Origin: Cephalopachus bancanus
Taxonomy: Eukaryota; Chordata; Mammalia; Primates; Tarsiidae
Length of the DNA: 64,000 nucleotides
Direction: 5' to 3'
NCBI GenBank assembly: GCA_027257055.1
Contig: JAPVLO010000019.1
Location: forward strand, 16,294,501 to 16,358,500
Shown: one piece after another, positions 49,298 through 60,365 of the stretch
Numbering within the stretch: position 1 is the stretch's first letter
How the letters are laid out: each line of letters opens with the position of its first letter
Program-made: the position numbers and the translations under genes
The notes under the pieces: generated by a model
What the model was told of the DNA's origin: nothing
Databases searched by the model: none
The model's input: the letters and a program-made list of their open reading frames with translations, nothing else

Positions 49298-50269
49298 CCT
49301 TCTTCTATTTCATCCCACCCTCCCCAATTCCTCCTCACCTCCACCCTCGTGCTCATACACATCTGAAGTATATAGCAAGGGGTCTATCTGGGAAAGGGAA
49401 GACCGATGCATAATGTTAAGTTTTGTTCACTCATTTTGAGAACAGTGCTCTAGGCTTGGTGGAGAGGGGTTCTTCAGGCACCAGTATGATGGGGAGGTGG
49501 GGCCAGCGGTGAAAAGAGTAAGAGGCTAGCAACAAAGAGCAGGCACAGCCGTGATCAGAGGCACAGCCCTTAGAGCTCGAGAAGACCCTGGAGGCCATGC
49601 AGGGTTGCCTTTCCCTCCTGATGGGAAAAGGAGGCCCCTGTGCTGGGCTGCACATCCATTCAGTGGTGATAGTCGGGGGTTGGGAGTTAGGGGTGAGAGG
49701 TAGACGTGGATGCTAGAAAGTCAGGTGTTCGTGGATGACAGTAGAATGTGGTTGAGTTCCAGTTTTGGGAATAGCCTTTGATGTTGCCCTTGTGTTTTTG
49801 TAAGAAAAAGAGGCTGTTTGCCGGGTCATTTCTCATGTTCCTCGTCTGAAATGAGAGGAACCTCTATTTCTGAGTGGTTATGAGGACTAATGGGATGTGA
49901 GAAGATGCTTACCACATCCCAGGGCCCAGTACCTGTCTGGGTACCTCCTTTGTCCTTCCCTCTGGTCTTCACCTACAAAGGATGCCCTTCCTTCCCTTAC
50001 TTTTTGGAAAATAGTTATTCATTATCTCTTGCCAAACAAAATGTGGACGGTGGCCAGGAAGGTAGTGGAGCACAGAGAGCACAGAGCCAGGCAGGGCCAA
50101 GACTGTGGGTGGTGGGCACCTGTGCTGACAAGGTGTGGCTCGAGGGGGAGTCACAGGGGCAGAAACTGGGGGCCGTGATGGCCGGTCAGTCCCCTGCTCC
50201 CTTTCTTTGGTGAGACAGCCAGAGTCTGGGGGACTCGGACACACGCAAGTTCTTACCTTGAGAGGCAGA
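49298..50269. other. Unassigned stretch leading into a GC-rich block
   Basis: GC content rises from about 49,880 onward. No repeat family was recognised. Confidence 0.4.
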
Positions 50270-50760
50270 GTGGCAGGTGGCGCCCGGCAGCCCTTGCTGG
50301 TCTGAACCTCTGGGCAGTACCTGCAGAGCCGCGCCCTTGTGGCCCTCACTGTGGTACCTGTGTCCTCTTCACAGCTCCGCAGGGACACCCGGTGGGTGGC
50401 GGCACTTCTGCTCAGCAGAGCCCTTTCCCGCTCGTCAGCAGCGTGGGCAAGGGTGGCCTGGGCCGTGGAGCATCCCAAGCCATCGCTGCACCGGGGCTGC
50501 GAGTCCCCCAGGTCCTGGGGAGCAGAAGCGCCCGGCCAGTGCTTCCAGCCCATGGAACGACTGCTGCACCCATCGCTCATGACGGGAGCTGGGCTAGGAA
50601 GCTCGCATGGCGGGAGCAAGAGCCGGCCGAGTTTCCTAGAGGCAGGGGCCAGGCAATGCCCGCGATGTGGGCATCGGCAGCCACCGCTCCTGCCTCCCGC
50701 CAGCTCCCGGGGTTTTTCGTCCCCCGCCTTCTTTTCCCCCGGAGCAGAGCAACTGAAAGC
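50270..50760. promoter_or_regulatory. Candidate CpG island
   Basis: I counted about 32 CpG in 480 bp at roughly 63% G+C, giving an observed/expected ratio near 0.65, whereas the surrounding 60 kb is CpG-poor outside Alus. No Alu lies within it, so the CpGs are not Alu-derived. Such segments often mark promoters or enhancers. Here no recognised exon adjoins it. The 351-codon minus-strand frame at 49969-51024 and 223/241-codon plus-strand frames at 50339-51117 cover the same bases and cannot all be real. None shows a known domain. Strand of any transcription is unknown. Confidence 0.55.
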
Positions 50761-51500
50761 AGCTGGTCCCTCTGTCCCAGGGCCTTCCTTCTGCCGCAGG
50801 CTGGAAGGAGGAGCCGCCAAGCCCTGTGTGCGCCTGAGGTCCCAGCCTGCCAAGAAGCCTGTCCTGGGACTTGGGAAACTGTGTCCCTCCTCCAGGCCCC
50901 CTGGGGCTGCTGTGGGGGCAGCCGCGGCTGGAGACTGGGTGGGGAGAGCGCGGGCAGGGAAAGCCGGCAGCTGGATGAAGAGGAAGGAAGTTTTCATCTG
51001 CTGCTGGTGAGGCGGCTCAGTCATTTCCTCCAGGAGGTCGGGCCGGTCCTTGCCAGGGTCGAGTTTCAGACCTCAGTGCCCAGGGATGCAAGCCGTGGCT
51101 GCTGTGGCCAGACATGACTCAGCCCCATGGTTCCACCGATTGCCTGGGGAAGCAAAGACACACCTTCAGCACTCAGGGCGGGTTTCAAGGAAGGGGTCTC
51201 AGGGGATGACCTTGGCTGGGGGGCTGGACTCTACAGCAAGTCACAGGCTACAAAAACACAGAGACTGGTGAGGAATAACCTGTAAGTGAGGGGTGGGAGT
51301 GGAGACAGTCAAGAGTTGGTCCCTCTCGCTTTCGTGTGTCTAAATTGTTCTTTCCTAACTGCCCCCCTTGCTCATATTTTAAGTGATATATTTATTTCAT
51401 CTTTCAATCCCAAGTTGTGTATCAGCTATTCCTGTTATTTGGTGTCTGACCTGTGGTTTACACATGAAGCCACCAATAAAATTTACAGTGTGCTTTTTAC
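50761..51500. other. Unassigned GC-rich shoulder
   Basis: G+C stays high to about 51,240 but CpG density falls. No exon assignable. Confidence 0.4.
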
Positions 51501-51797
51501 TTTTTGGTTTCTTTTTGAGACAGGCTCTCACTCTGTTGGCCAGGCTGGAGTACGGTGGTGCAATCCTGGCTCACCACAACCTTGACCTCCTGGGCTCAGG
51601 TGATCCTTCTGCCTCAGCCTCCTGAGCAGCTAGGACTATAGGCACATGCCACCACACCCAGCTAATATTTTTATTTTTTGTAGTGACAAGGTCTTGCTGT
51701 ATTGCCCAGGCTGGTCTTGAACTCCTGGGCTCAAGTGATCCTCCCACATCAGCCTCCCAAATTGCTAGGATTACAGATGTGAATCACCATGCTTGAC
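51501..51797 (-). mobile_element. AluJ-like dimer, antisense
   Basis: Older form (gagacaggctctcactctgt start, tttttgtagtgacaaggtct linker). Moderately diverged. Confidence 0.92.
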
Positions 51798-51977
51798 CCT
51801 AGAATGTACTTTTAATCTTCTTTGCCTGCATTATTTTTACCAAATACTTTTAAGACCTCTGTGACAGAAGGTATAACAAACGGTCGTAAACAACTTTAAT
51901 GAATTGCCACTTTAAATCCTATGGTTATTTAGGGGTTCTCTAGGAGTAATCGCACAGTTCAATATCAAAGTACTTGG

Positions 51978-52330
51978 TGCTGTGGTTTGAATGTGTCCTT
52001 TTTGAAATCCAGGTATTGTCACTGTGATAGTATTAAGAGATGGGGCCTTTTAGGGGTGATTAGAGTATGAGGGTGCCTTCCTTCATGAATGGGATTAAGC
52101 CCCTATGAAAGAAGCTTCACACAGCTATTGATTGGTAACTTGCCCTTCTGCCCTGTGAGGATACAGTGTTCCTCCCCTCTGAGGATGCAGCCTTCAATAG
52201 ACAACTGAACCTGCTGGCACCTTGACCTTGGACTTCTAGCCTCCAAAACTGCAAGAAACTAAATTTCTGTTCTTTATAAATTGCCCAGTCTGTGGTATTT
52301 TGTTGATCAGCATAAAATGGTCTAAGACAC
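51978..52330 (+). mobile_element. MaLR solitary LTR (MLT1/MST class)
   Basis: gtgctgtggtttgaatgtgt start, agtattaagagatggggcct, atgaatgggattaagcccct, ggatgcagccttcaatagac, cctccaaaactgcaagaaac and ggtctaagacac end. The order and terminal TG...CA-like edges match MaLR LTRs, old mammalian retrovirus-like elements. No internal region is present, so it is a solo LTR. Confidence 0.82.
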
Positions 52331-53109
52331 TTGACACTGCCAAACAATAAATAAATAAATAAGGAGAAAAGAAAAAAGACGAGAGAAAGAAAAAAATAAG
52401 AAAAACCATCCAGGTAACAAATCTGACTGAAGGGCTTTTTTTGTTGTTGCTTTTGCTTTTAAAAATATTTTAGCCCATCCTAATTGGAGAGGAGAAAATA
52501 ATTAGCCTTCTGTACTTGTGTGTTTTTTTTTTTAATGGAGATCATTTCTTTCTAGCAAAATATAACAGGTCATTGGAAAGTACAGTCAAAGAAAAGACAA
52601 AGTAAGAAGAAATTGCCTGAAAATTCAGTTGAGTAATTCACATTCAAAGTGTTTCTACAGACTCAATGCCTCTCATAATGGAAAGGAAACTTTTTGATTC
52701 ATGCTGACCTCCTACTTGAGAAAAAGAAGGCAGGGGCGAGAAAGCTCTAGTCTTTGTCAATTTGAAACAACTTGACTAAAAGGGAACCAGGAATCACCCT
52801 CTGAGACAAAGTGAACACACAGTCCAGAAAGCCCCTCTCTTTATGGAGCACTGTGTCAAGCCTGGATGATCTCTCCCTCCTTGACACCTCACCATCCCCT
52901 CACACTGGCAGCTCCCTTAGGACCACCAAGGACTATGGGTCCTGACTGGTTGCCACTGGCCAATCAGACTCTTGAGAAATTCTCAGGAAGGCTGATTGGG
53001 GTTCTGTGTCAGTTTTCCTTGTTAAACGTTTTCACAGTTTTTTCAGGCAAGGTTATGGGGGCTTTGCTCACACTATCAGACAGCTGACAAATGACTTGGT
53101 CTACATCTC
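52331..53109. other. Unassigned stretch starting with an (AATA)n patch
   Basis: caataaataaataaataagg at about 52345-52364, then A-rich and unassigned DNA. The 88-codon frame at 53006-53272 runs into an Alu. Confidence 0.45.
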
Positions 53110-53413
53110 CTTTTTTTTTTTTTTGAGTTGGAGTCTCACTCCCTTGCCCAGGCTGAAGTGCAGTTGGCACATTCACAGCCACCCCAGCGTCGACCTGCTG
53201 GGCTCCACAATCCTTCTGCCTCAGCCTTCCAAGCAGCCAGAACTACAGGCATGCGTTTCCACGCCCGACTAATTTTTTAATATTTTTTTATTTATTGTAG
53301 AGATGAGATCTTGCCAATTTGCTTGAACTGGTCTTGAACCCGTGGACTCAGGCAATCCACTCGCCTTTGTCTCCCAAAGTGCTGGGATTACAGGCTGAGC
53401 CACTGAGCCCCGC
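53110..53413 (-). mobile_element. Young-form Alu dimer, antisense
   Basis: Perfect target duplication ctacatctcctttt at 53101-53114 and 53414-53427. The linker carries an extra tatttttttatttattgtag variant. Confidence 0.95.
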
Positions 53414-53611
53414 CTACATCTCCTTTTGAAAAGTGCTCAAATTGTTTAGGCTATGTACAAGCTACTATCATCCTTTTAGAACAAATAACAATACAGAGAA
53501 AATTTTGACAAAACAATATTTTGTGCAAGTATAATTATATGTTGACCTTATTATACTAATTTGCATTAAAAATCCTATGCAAGTGATATCTAATCTTCTT
53601 TTTGTAATTTT

Positions 53612-53910
53612 CTTTCTTTTTTTTTTTTTTTTTTGAGTTGGAGTCTCACTCTGTTGCCCAGACTGGAGTGCAGTGGCCGCTCCTGGCCACCGCAGCCTCG
53701 CCTGCTGGGCTCCGACGACAATCCTTCCGACTCAGCCTTCCGAGTAGCCGAAATTACAGGCATGCGCTACCACGCCCGGCTGATTTTTTTGATTTATTGT
53801 AGAGATGAGGTCTCACTGCCCAGGCAGGTCTCAAACCCGCGAGCTCAGGCAATCCACTCACCTCAGCCTCCCAAAGGCGCGGGATTACAGGCTGAGCCAC
53901 CGAGCCTGGC
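53612..53910 (-). mobile_element. Young-form Alu dimer, antisense
   Basis: Very low divergence. Target cttctttttgtaattttc before, ctcttttttgtaattttc after. The related open frames are antisense Alu frames. Confidence 0.95.
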
Positions 53911-54049
53911 TCTTTTTTGTAATTTTCACACTCTTCTATAAAAGAACTTGCTTGAATTTTATAATCACTCAACAAATACTAGTTTATTGACTAACTGTCA
54001 ATAATAGGAGAGGCTATTCATACAGAACAGGGATTTGAGTAAGTAGAAG

Positions 54050-54215
54050 CTATCATTTTATTTTAGCTTCCAGAGGTGCTGAACATTATATCAGATGCTT
54101 TACACACTGTATTTTATTCAAGGCCCAACACAGTCCTATGAAGCAGGTGGCCTCATTTCCATTTTGCAGTTAAAGGATGTGAGTCTCAGGAAAGTGACAG
54201 TTGGCCCCAAGTAGG
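54050..54215 (+). mobile_element. MIR SINE fragment
   Basis: atcagatgctttacacactg, cctcatttccattttgcagt and tctcaggaaagtgacagttg give MIR centre order. Confidence 0.75.
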
Positions 54216-54530
54216 CAGGAGCTTTAAAGAGTGATCAGATGAGAGGTTTCACTTCAACTCCCTAATCCCTTTTCACTTCAAACATCCAACTTCCAAATCA
54301 AGTGATGAACTAAATAAACTTGTGGTGGTGCTGTTGGTGTGTCCTGTCTTTGTTATTATTGGCAAACTCACCATAGGAGATTACTGCCCAATATTTCATT
54401 TCTAGTTTTTGTGAGCTGGAATAGGAAAAGCATAAAAAATTGGCGGATGACACTGAGAGTTGACAGGAGGGCTGACTTGGAGGACACATGTTAGACACCT
54501 CCTTGGGATACCCTTAAGAATTTGGGGACA

Positions 54531-54821
54531 GCCGGGCTTGGTTGCTCAGTCTGTAATCCCGCGCCTTTGGGAGACTGAGGTGAGTGGATTGCCTGAGCCC
54601 GCGGGTTCGAGACCCGCCTGGGTGGTGAGACCTCATCTCTACAATAAATCAAAAAATCAGCCGGGCGTGGTAGCGCATGCCTGTAATTCCGGCTACTCGG
54701 AAGGCTGAGGCGGAAGGATCGCCAGAGCCCAGCAGGACGAGGCTGCGGTGGCCGGGAGCGGCCACTGCACTCCAGTCTGGGCGACAGAGTGAGACTTCAA
54801 CTCAAAAAAAAAAAAAAAAAA
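54531..54821 (+). mobile_element. Young-form Alu dimer, sense
   Basis: Nearly consensus-like (gccgggcttggttgctcagt start). Perfect 15 bp target duplication aagaatttggggaca at 54516-54530 and 54821-54835, with an uninterrupted A tail. One of the youngest insertions in the window. Confidence 0.96.
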
Positions 54822-54904
54822 AGAATTTGGGGACACATTTGGAAGGCTGGGGTTCTGAATGAGAGGTGGGGCAAATGTTAGAGATATCACTGCGGCGATG
54901 TGAA

Positions 54905-55145
54905 CAGCATAGCAATGGAGAGAGCATGTGCTCTGGTGCCAGGCAGACATTTCATTGAGTCCTGCTTCAACTGTATGGCTGTGTGGCCTTGGACTAGTGA
55001 CTTAACCTCTCTGACGATCAGTTTCCTCTTCTCTAAGATGAAGTAACAACACCTACTTCATAGTTATTACGTGGCAGTATATGTATAAGGAGTATAAGGC
55101 TTACTTAGCATAGTGCCTAGCTTGTACTAGGTTCTCAAAAAATAT
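54905..55145 (+). mobile_element. MIR SINE, nearly full length
   Basis: atggagagagcatgtgctct, gtgtggccttggactagtga, cagtttcctcttctctaaga and gtactaggttctcaaaaaat in consecutive order. Confidence 0.85.
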
Positions 55146-55171
55146 TAACTAGTCTTAGAATTTCTACTCAC

Positions 55172-55391
55172 TACCATATGTTCTCACTCAAGACAGACCT
55201 TGAACAATTATCATAATACTGTAAGAAAGAGATTGGCAGTAGCGGGAAACTGTCAGGGAAGGGGGCGGGAGGGGCAGTTGAGGGAGACTGCTAGGGGAGG
55301 GAGGGGCACACCTCATCAACAAGGGTGTCTGCATAATCAGCGTTTGTATACCTGACCCTGGATTGTACCTCACATCTTTATAATTTAAAAA
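55172..55391 (+). mobile_element. 5'-truncated L1 3' end with G-rich polypurine tract
   Basis: Starts at taccatatgttctcactcaa (a standard L1 3'UTR word) and ends at an A tail. A perfect 13 bp target duplication aatttctactcac flanks it at 55159-55171 and 55392-55404. The tract gggaagggggcgggagggg at 55256-55274 has four G3+ runs, the G-quadruplex motif typical of L1 3'UTRs. Sharp ends and an intact target duplication suggest a lineage-young insertion. Confidence 0.88.
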
Positions 55392-55574
55392 AATTTCTAC
55401 TCACATATTATTAGGCTTGGAGAAAATTGCTTCAACCAACAGAATAATTTGAGTTGTTTCATAAAATATATTATTTTTTTAGCCTGTAATAAGTAGTCAC
55501 ACGTATGCTTTTACACTTCCTGTCTGACCAGTAAGCATCTAACAGCTGAGGAATTAATTGCAATGTGGGAGAGT

Positions 55575-55779
55575 CAGCAATGGATTGGGGGCCAGGAGAC
55601 ATGGATTAGAGTTCTGGAGTAACCATGTATTAGGTGTGACTCACAGTAAGTCTCTGAACCTCTGTACGCATACCTGTAAAACAATAAAGCAGATTTCTAC
55701 CCATCCTAACTTACAGAATTGTTTTGCCGGTCAAACAAGATGATCTATGTAGGTGTACTTTGTAAACACAAAAGTGATG
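55575..55779 (+). mobile_element. MIR SINE fragment
   Basis: gggccaggagacatggatta, cagtaagtctctgaacctct and tcaaacaagatgatctatgt follow MIR order. Confidence 0.75.
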
Positions 55780-56052
55780 CACAGTCATGCTCTGCATAAC
55801 AACATTTTGGTCAAGAACAGACAACATTTAGGACAGTGACTCCGTACAATTAAAATGGAGTTGAGAAATCCCTGTAGCCTAGTGATGGTGTAGCCATCGT
55901 AACATTTCAGCACCACGCATTACTCTCGTGTCTGTGACAGTGCTGGCATAAACAAACTGACTGCACTGCCAGTCATATAAAAGTATTGTACATGCAACTG
56001 TGTACAAGGCATAATACTTAGTGATGATAATGAATGACTGTTACTGGTTTAA

Positions 56053-56347
56053 GTATTTATTTATTTATTTATTTAAAAATTTTTTTTTTTAGTCGGAGTC
56101 TCACTCCATCGCTCAGGCTGGAGTGCAGTGGCACGCTCACAGCTACCCCAGCGTCCACCTCAGCCTTCCCAGTAGCTGGAACTCCAGGCTCACACTACCA
56201 CACCTGGCTAATATTTTTTTTATCTATTGTAGAGATGAGGTCTCACCGAGCTGCCCAGGCTGGTCTCGAACCCGCGGGCTCAGGCAATCCACGCGTCTCG
56301 GCCTCCCAAAGAGTTGGGATGACAGGCTCAGCCACCGAGCCCAGCCT
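56053..56347 (-). mobile_element. Young-form Alu dimer, antisense, in the Tigger element
   Basis: (TTTA)n tail at 56053-56074. About 30 bp of the left arm after agcgtccacctc is missing. Target actggtttaagta before, cctggtttatata after. Confidence 0.92.
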
Positions 56348-56653
56348 GGTTTATATACTTATTATACAATCCTTTTGTTGTCACTTTAAAGTGCATTCCT
56401 TCTACTTATTTAAAAAAAAAAAGTTAACTGTAAAGTAGCCTCAGTCAGGTCCTTCATGAGATACTCCAGAAAAAGACAATATTATCTTAGATGCTGACAG
56501 CTCCATGCGTTTTATGGCCCCTAAAGGCCTTCCAGTAGGACAAGATGTGGGGGTGGAAGACAGTGATATTGATGAGCCTGACTCTGTGCAGGCCTTGGCT
56601 AATGCATGTGTTCGTGTCTTCGTTTTTAACAAAAGTTTAAAAAGTTAAAAAAT

Positions 56654-56921
56654 AGCCGGGCACGGTGGCCCAAGCCTATAACCCCAGCACTTTGGGAGGC
56701 TGAGGCAAGAGGATTGCCTGAGCTCAGGGGTTCGAGACCAGCCCGGGAAACTCTGTGAGACCTCGTCTCTACAATAAATCAAAAAATTAGCTGAGCGTGT
56801 GGCGTGCACCTGTAGTTCCAGCTACTTGGAAGAATCACCTGAACCCAGCAGGTTGAAACTGTAGTGGCCATGAGTGTGCCACGGCACTCCAGCCTAGGCG
56901 ACAGAGTGAGACTGTGACTCG
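56654..56921 (+). mobile_element. Alu dimer, sense, in the Tigger element
   Basis: gccgggcacggtggcccaag start. The right arm lacks about 20 bp (cttggaagaatcacctgaac) and there is no long A tail, only gactgtgactcgtaac. Confidence 0.9.
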
Positions 56922-57356
56922 TAACACAATGGTATTTGTTATCTAAACACAGAAAGGTAGAGCAAAAATACAACATTATAGATAAAAAATAATACACCTG
57001 TATAGGGCATATACCCTGTATGAAGCTTGCAGGACTGGGAGTTGCTCTGGGTGTGTCAGTGAGTGGTGAGTAAATGTGAAGGCCTAGGACATTAGCATAC
57101 ACTTTACAAACATTGTAGACTTAGGCTGCACTAAATTTAGAAATAAATATTTTTCTTTCTTCAGTAATAAACTAACCTTAGCTTGCTGTAACACTTTTAC
57201 TTTTTAAACCTTTTAAGTATTTTTTTACCGTTTTGTAAATAGCACTTGACTTAAAACACAAACATATCATATAGTTGTAGAAAACTGTTTTCTTTATATC
57301 TTTATTCAAGAAGATTTTAATTTTTATTATTCATTTATTTGTTCATTTCTTTATGT

Positions 57357-57449
57357 GAGTTGGAATCTCACTCTGTCACCCAGGCTGGAGTGCAGTGGCA
57401 CACCCGCAGCCACCTTGGCCTCGACCTGCTGGACTCCAGTGATCCTTCT
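57357..57449 (-). mobile_element. 5'-truncated Alu, antisense, in the Tigger element
   Basis: Only the right-arm 3' part (gagttggaatctcactctgt to ctggactccagtgatccttc) remains, passing abruptly into Tigger terminal sequence. Confidence 0.85.
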
Positions 57450-57550
57450 AGGGTTGTATAAGTACATTCAATGATGTTCTCCCAATGATAAAATTGCCTA
57501 ATTACACATTTCTCTGTAACCCTGTCGTTTAGCTATACATGATTGTGTAT

Positions 57551-58487
57551 GTTACGTCCCTGAGTTGTGATGGGTGTTGTCATAACAATATTAATATTAA
57601 TAATACTAAACTAAATCATTGCCTCTGATTTCTCTGAAGGCTCAAGTTTGCTTGCTCTGCAAGAATTCCAAGTTGATTTCATGTCTTTTCACTACCACCA
57701 CCACCACCACAGACCTTCCAGATGCAAATGCCAGATCATTTAAACTGAACTCTATTTCTGATAGTGATTTCTTCTCATCACGTCTAGAATCATAACAGGG
57801 GTAGAGAGAGGAAGAGGGCACAGGAGAGGGATATCTGAGCACCTATTTTTCTCACACCTTGTCACTGTAAGCAGCATAAGCCTTCTTTTGGAAATGCAGA
57901 AAGAGAAAATAGAGGTGACTGAAAGACTTGCCTAAAGCAATATAGGGAGAGAGGGCAGTACTTGAGATCTGCATCCAGGTAAGCCTCTTTCCACTCCTCT
58001 CTATGGAAAATAGACCTTCCAGACATCATGGCCAGCCTGTTCATACTTCTTGTCTCCAGAGCCTGGTTTCCCAAGAAAGGTGCATGCACCCTACATGGGA
58101 ACCCATTCCAGGTGTGTTGCCTTTGCCAATCACGGAGCTTTACCCTCGCTAAAGTTGTGTTTTTAGGAACTTAAATGATTTAAGGTTGTATAAAAATGGT
58201 CTTATCAAGATCTGTTGTCCGAATTGAAGAAAATGAATTTTCCCAAAAGAGTAGTGATTCCAGAGAACAAGTATTAGAGACCCAAGTCCCAGGAAATCCC
58301 AAGGATTTCTGTAAATATTCCATTCAGGTTTTTAATCAAAGGGGACACAACCTGCCTCCCAGTTCTCATTTGTTATCTCAGAGAGATCAGATGAGTCTGC
58401 CTGTCCTTGGCAGTTACATTGGGAGCCCTCTGGCATCACTGTGTCCAATTTGGTTGTGAACTATTGGGTATACCCAGCTTATAAGAA
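57551..58487. other. Unassigned stretch
   Basis: Contains (CAC)n at 57692-57711. The frame at 58196-58459 (87 codons) has no known domain. Confidence 0.45.
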
Positions 58488-58582
58488 GAAAAAAAGATAG
58501 TAACCACAGTCCTTTCCTGCTGTAAGGGTTGTGTTTGGAAAATGAGCTCCTTTCTTGAGTCAAGAAAGAGTGAGAGGTTAGG
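58488..58582 (+). repeat. Left arm of spaced inverted duplication IR2
   Basis: 95 bp that recurs in reverse complement at 59401-59495 with about 7 mismatches (about 93% identity) and no gap. It includes the self-palindrome ctttcttgagtcaagaaag (58550-58568). Confidence 0.93.
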
Positions 58583-58936
58583 CAAAGTTAAGGATGGGGC
58601 CTGAGATTAGGGGAGGGTTTGGCAGAAGTGAAATCTGAATGTCTGGTGGGGCAGGAAGAGGCTAAGAAAGAGATGGTTTGTCAAGAACATGGATGAAGGA
58701 ACTGGACTGAGAGATGTGACCAAGGAGACTCAAAGCAATGCCAAGAATTAGTACTGACCATCCCTACTCATGCCTTAACAAAGAAGGCTTCAAGATATTC
58801 CAGGGATATTCTATCTATCAGAGATAGAGTAACATTCAGAGTTGTAGCTTAGTTTCTTCCACTATTATAAGGAAATTTACATAAAAGTGAGCCTGATATA
58901 ATATTGGTTGTAATGATGATGATGATAGCTACTATG

Positions 58937-59172
58937 GTTAGGCCATTCAGGCCACTATATAACAAAATGCCATAGACTGGGTGACTTATAAACAAGAGAA
59001 ATTTATTTTTCACAACGATGGCGGCTAGGAAGTCCAAGATCAAGGGGTGAGGATCTCTCTGGAGTCTCTTATAAAGACACTAATCTCATTCATGAGGGCC
59101 CTTCCCCCATGACCTAATCACCTCCCAAAGGCTCTCACCTTCTAATACCATCACCTTGGGAGTAATGATTTC
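58937..59172 (-). mobile_element. MaLR LTR fragment (MLT1/MST class), antisense, in the IR2 spacer
   Basis: atgccatagactgggtgact, aggaagtccaagatcaaggg, tctcattcatgagggccctt and catgacctaatcacctccca occur in antisense MaLR order, with an internal deletion. It lies between the two IR2 arms. Confidence 0.78.
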
Positions 59173-59194
59173 AACATTTTACACATATCATATA

Positions 59195-59350
59195 TAATCC
59201 TTAGAATAAGGTAAGTATTAGAATCTCTGTCTCAAGACAAGGACACTGAAGTCTGTAGAAGTTAAACTATTTGTGCAAAGTCACATAGCAATTAAGTGGA
59301 TGCAGACTCTGGTCTTTTAGGCCCTAAAGTCTTTCTCTAATGCCACACTG
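59195..59350 (+). mobile_element. MIR SINE fragment, in the IR2 spacer
   Basis: tctcaagacaaggacactga, ttgtgcaaagtcacatagca and agactctggtcttttaggcc follow MIR order. Confidence 0.75.
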
Positions 59351-59400
59351 CTTCTCAATTTGCATATTTAGGAGGCAATTTTTATCTGTCCTATAGATGT

Positions 59401-59495
59401 CCTAACCTCTTACTCTTTCTTGACTCAAGAAAGCAACTCATTTTCCAAACACAACCCTTCTAGCAGGAAAGGACTGTGGTTACTAACTTTTTTCC
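59401..59495 (-). repeat. Right arm of spaced inverted duplication IR2
   Basis: Reverse-complement partner of 58488-58582 (cctaacctcttactctttct, ttccaaacacaacccttcta, gactgtggttactaactttt). Arms are 818 bp apart. Confidence 0.93.
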
Positions 59496-60365
59496 TGTCC
59501 TGAGATTTGGAGAGGTCACACAAAAAGAAAACCTTTCTCATATCCACTCCATGTAATAGGGTACCTGGTCCCCTCAACTACTTAACCTTGTGCTTTTTCC
59601 TAACAGACTCCCCCGTAACCATTTTTTTGAAATGCAAGCTTTTTTGCATTTCATTTTGCTGAAAAGCAAGCTTTGCTCATTTCTTCAGGAGATAACATCA
59701 TGTCACATATTCCCCCTTGCGATTATTATTTATGGAAGAGCCAGATGGGAAAGCTTGGAAGCAGTCTAATTAGAAAAAGTCTTGAATTTCCAGCTCATGT
59801 GTATTTCCTTTGCATCCCCACCCCCACCCCATGCACACACTGGCAAGTTCTGAGGGCTTCTTTGTACTTTGAGTTGATGCGTGCCTGCCCTGGCATCTGA
59901 TCACTCCGGCAGGCTGCTTTTGAAGTAAATGAAAAAAGTGCTTGAACAAAGGGGGTCTGGGCCATGGGGAGTTTCAACGCTCTGTTCTGTGTCAAGCCCG
60001 GATGACCAGCCCTCTCATTTACAGTTTCTAAAGCCCTTTACACTAAGAAAGTGCCAGGCACTGAAAGACGGGGTCCTTCCACCAGTCAGTGGGTGGGCTT
60101 CACTCTACAAAGGGGGTAGGAAGCTGGGCTGGGTGTGTTTGGGTGTGAGAAAGGAGGTACGAGGTGGGTGTGATCTGAGCCACCCAGGCAGGAGCCAAGG
60201 GCCTTACCTCCTTCCCTTAACCTCTCATTGCTTCAGATTGCTCCTTAGTGAAATCATCTCCACAGTCTTGTGGGTTTCCTGGAAGCAACTTTTACAAAAA
60301 GCGTGATTAGATGAATAGGAATTAATTCTAAGAGCACATTTGACAAGTAGTCAGCCCGTGTCTGT
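59496..60365. other. Unassigned stretch
   Basis: A 9 bp perfect stem gaaatgcaa/ttgcatttc with a 6-base loop lies at 59629-59652. The 125-codon frame at 59929-60306 has no known domain. Confidence 0.45.

Larger units (their letters stand above)
55780..57550. mobile_element. Tigger2/MER2-like DNA transposon with three Alu insertions
   Basis: The left terminus acagtcatgctctgcataac and the right terminus (complement of gtttagctatacatgattgt near 57545) are inverted repeats of the MER2/Tigger2 group (TcMar-Tigger). Internal words such as gcaggactgggagttgctct, gaaggcctaggacattagca and taaaccttttaagtattttt are typical Tigger2 subterminal sequence. A relic of the internal region lies at 56434-56640. 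Alus sit at 56053-56347, 56654-56921 and 57357-57449. The transposase frame is not reconstructible here. Confidence 0.8.

Noticed and set aside
58488..59495. IR2 as terminal inverted repeats of a DNA transposon
   Set aside because: No duplicated target flanks the arms, the inner content is an unrelated LTR plus MIR, and the arms lack a conserved terminal motif at either edge.
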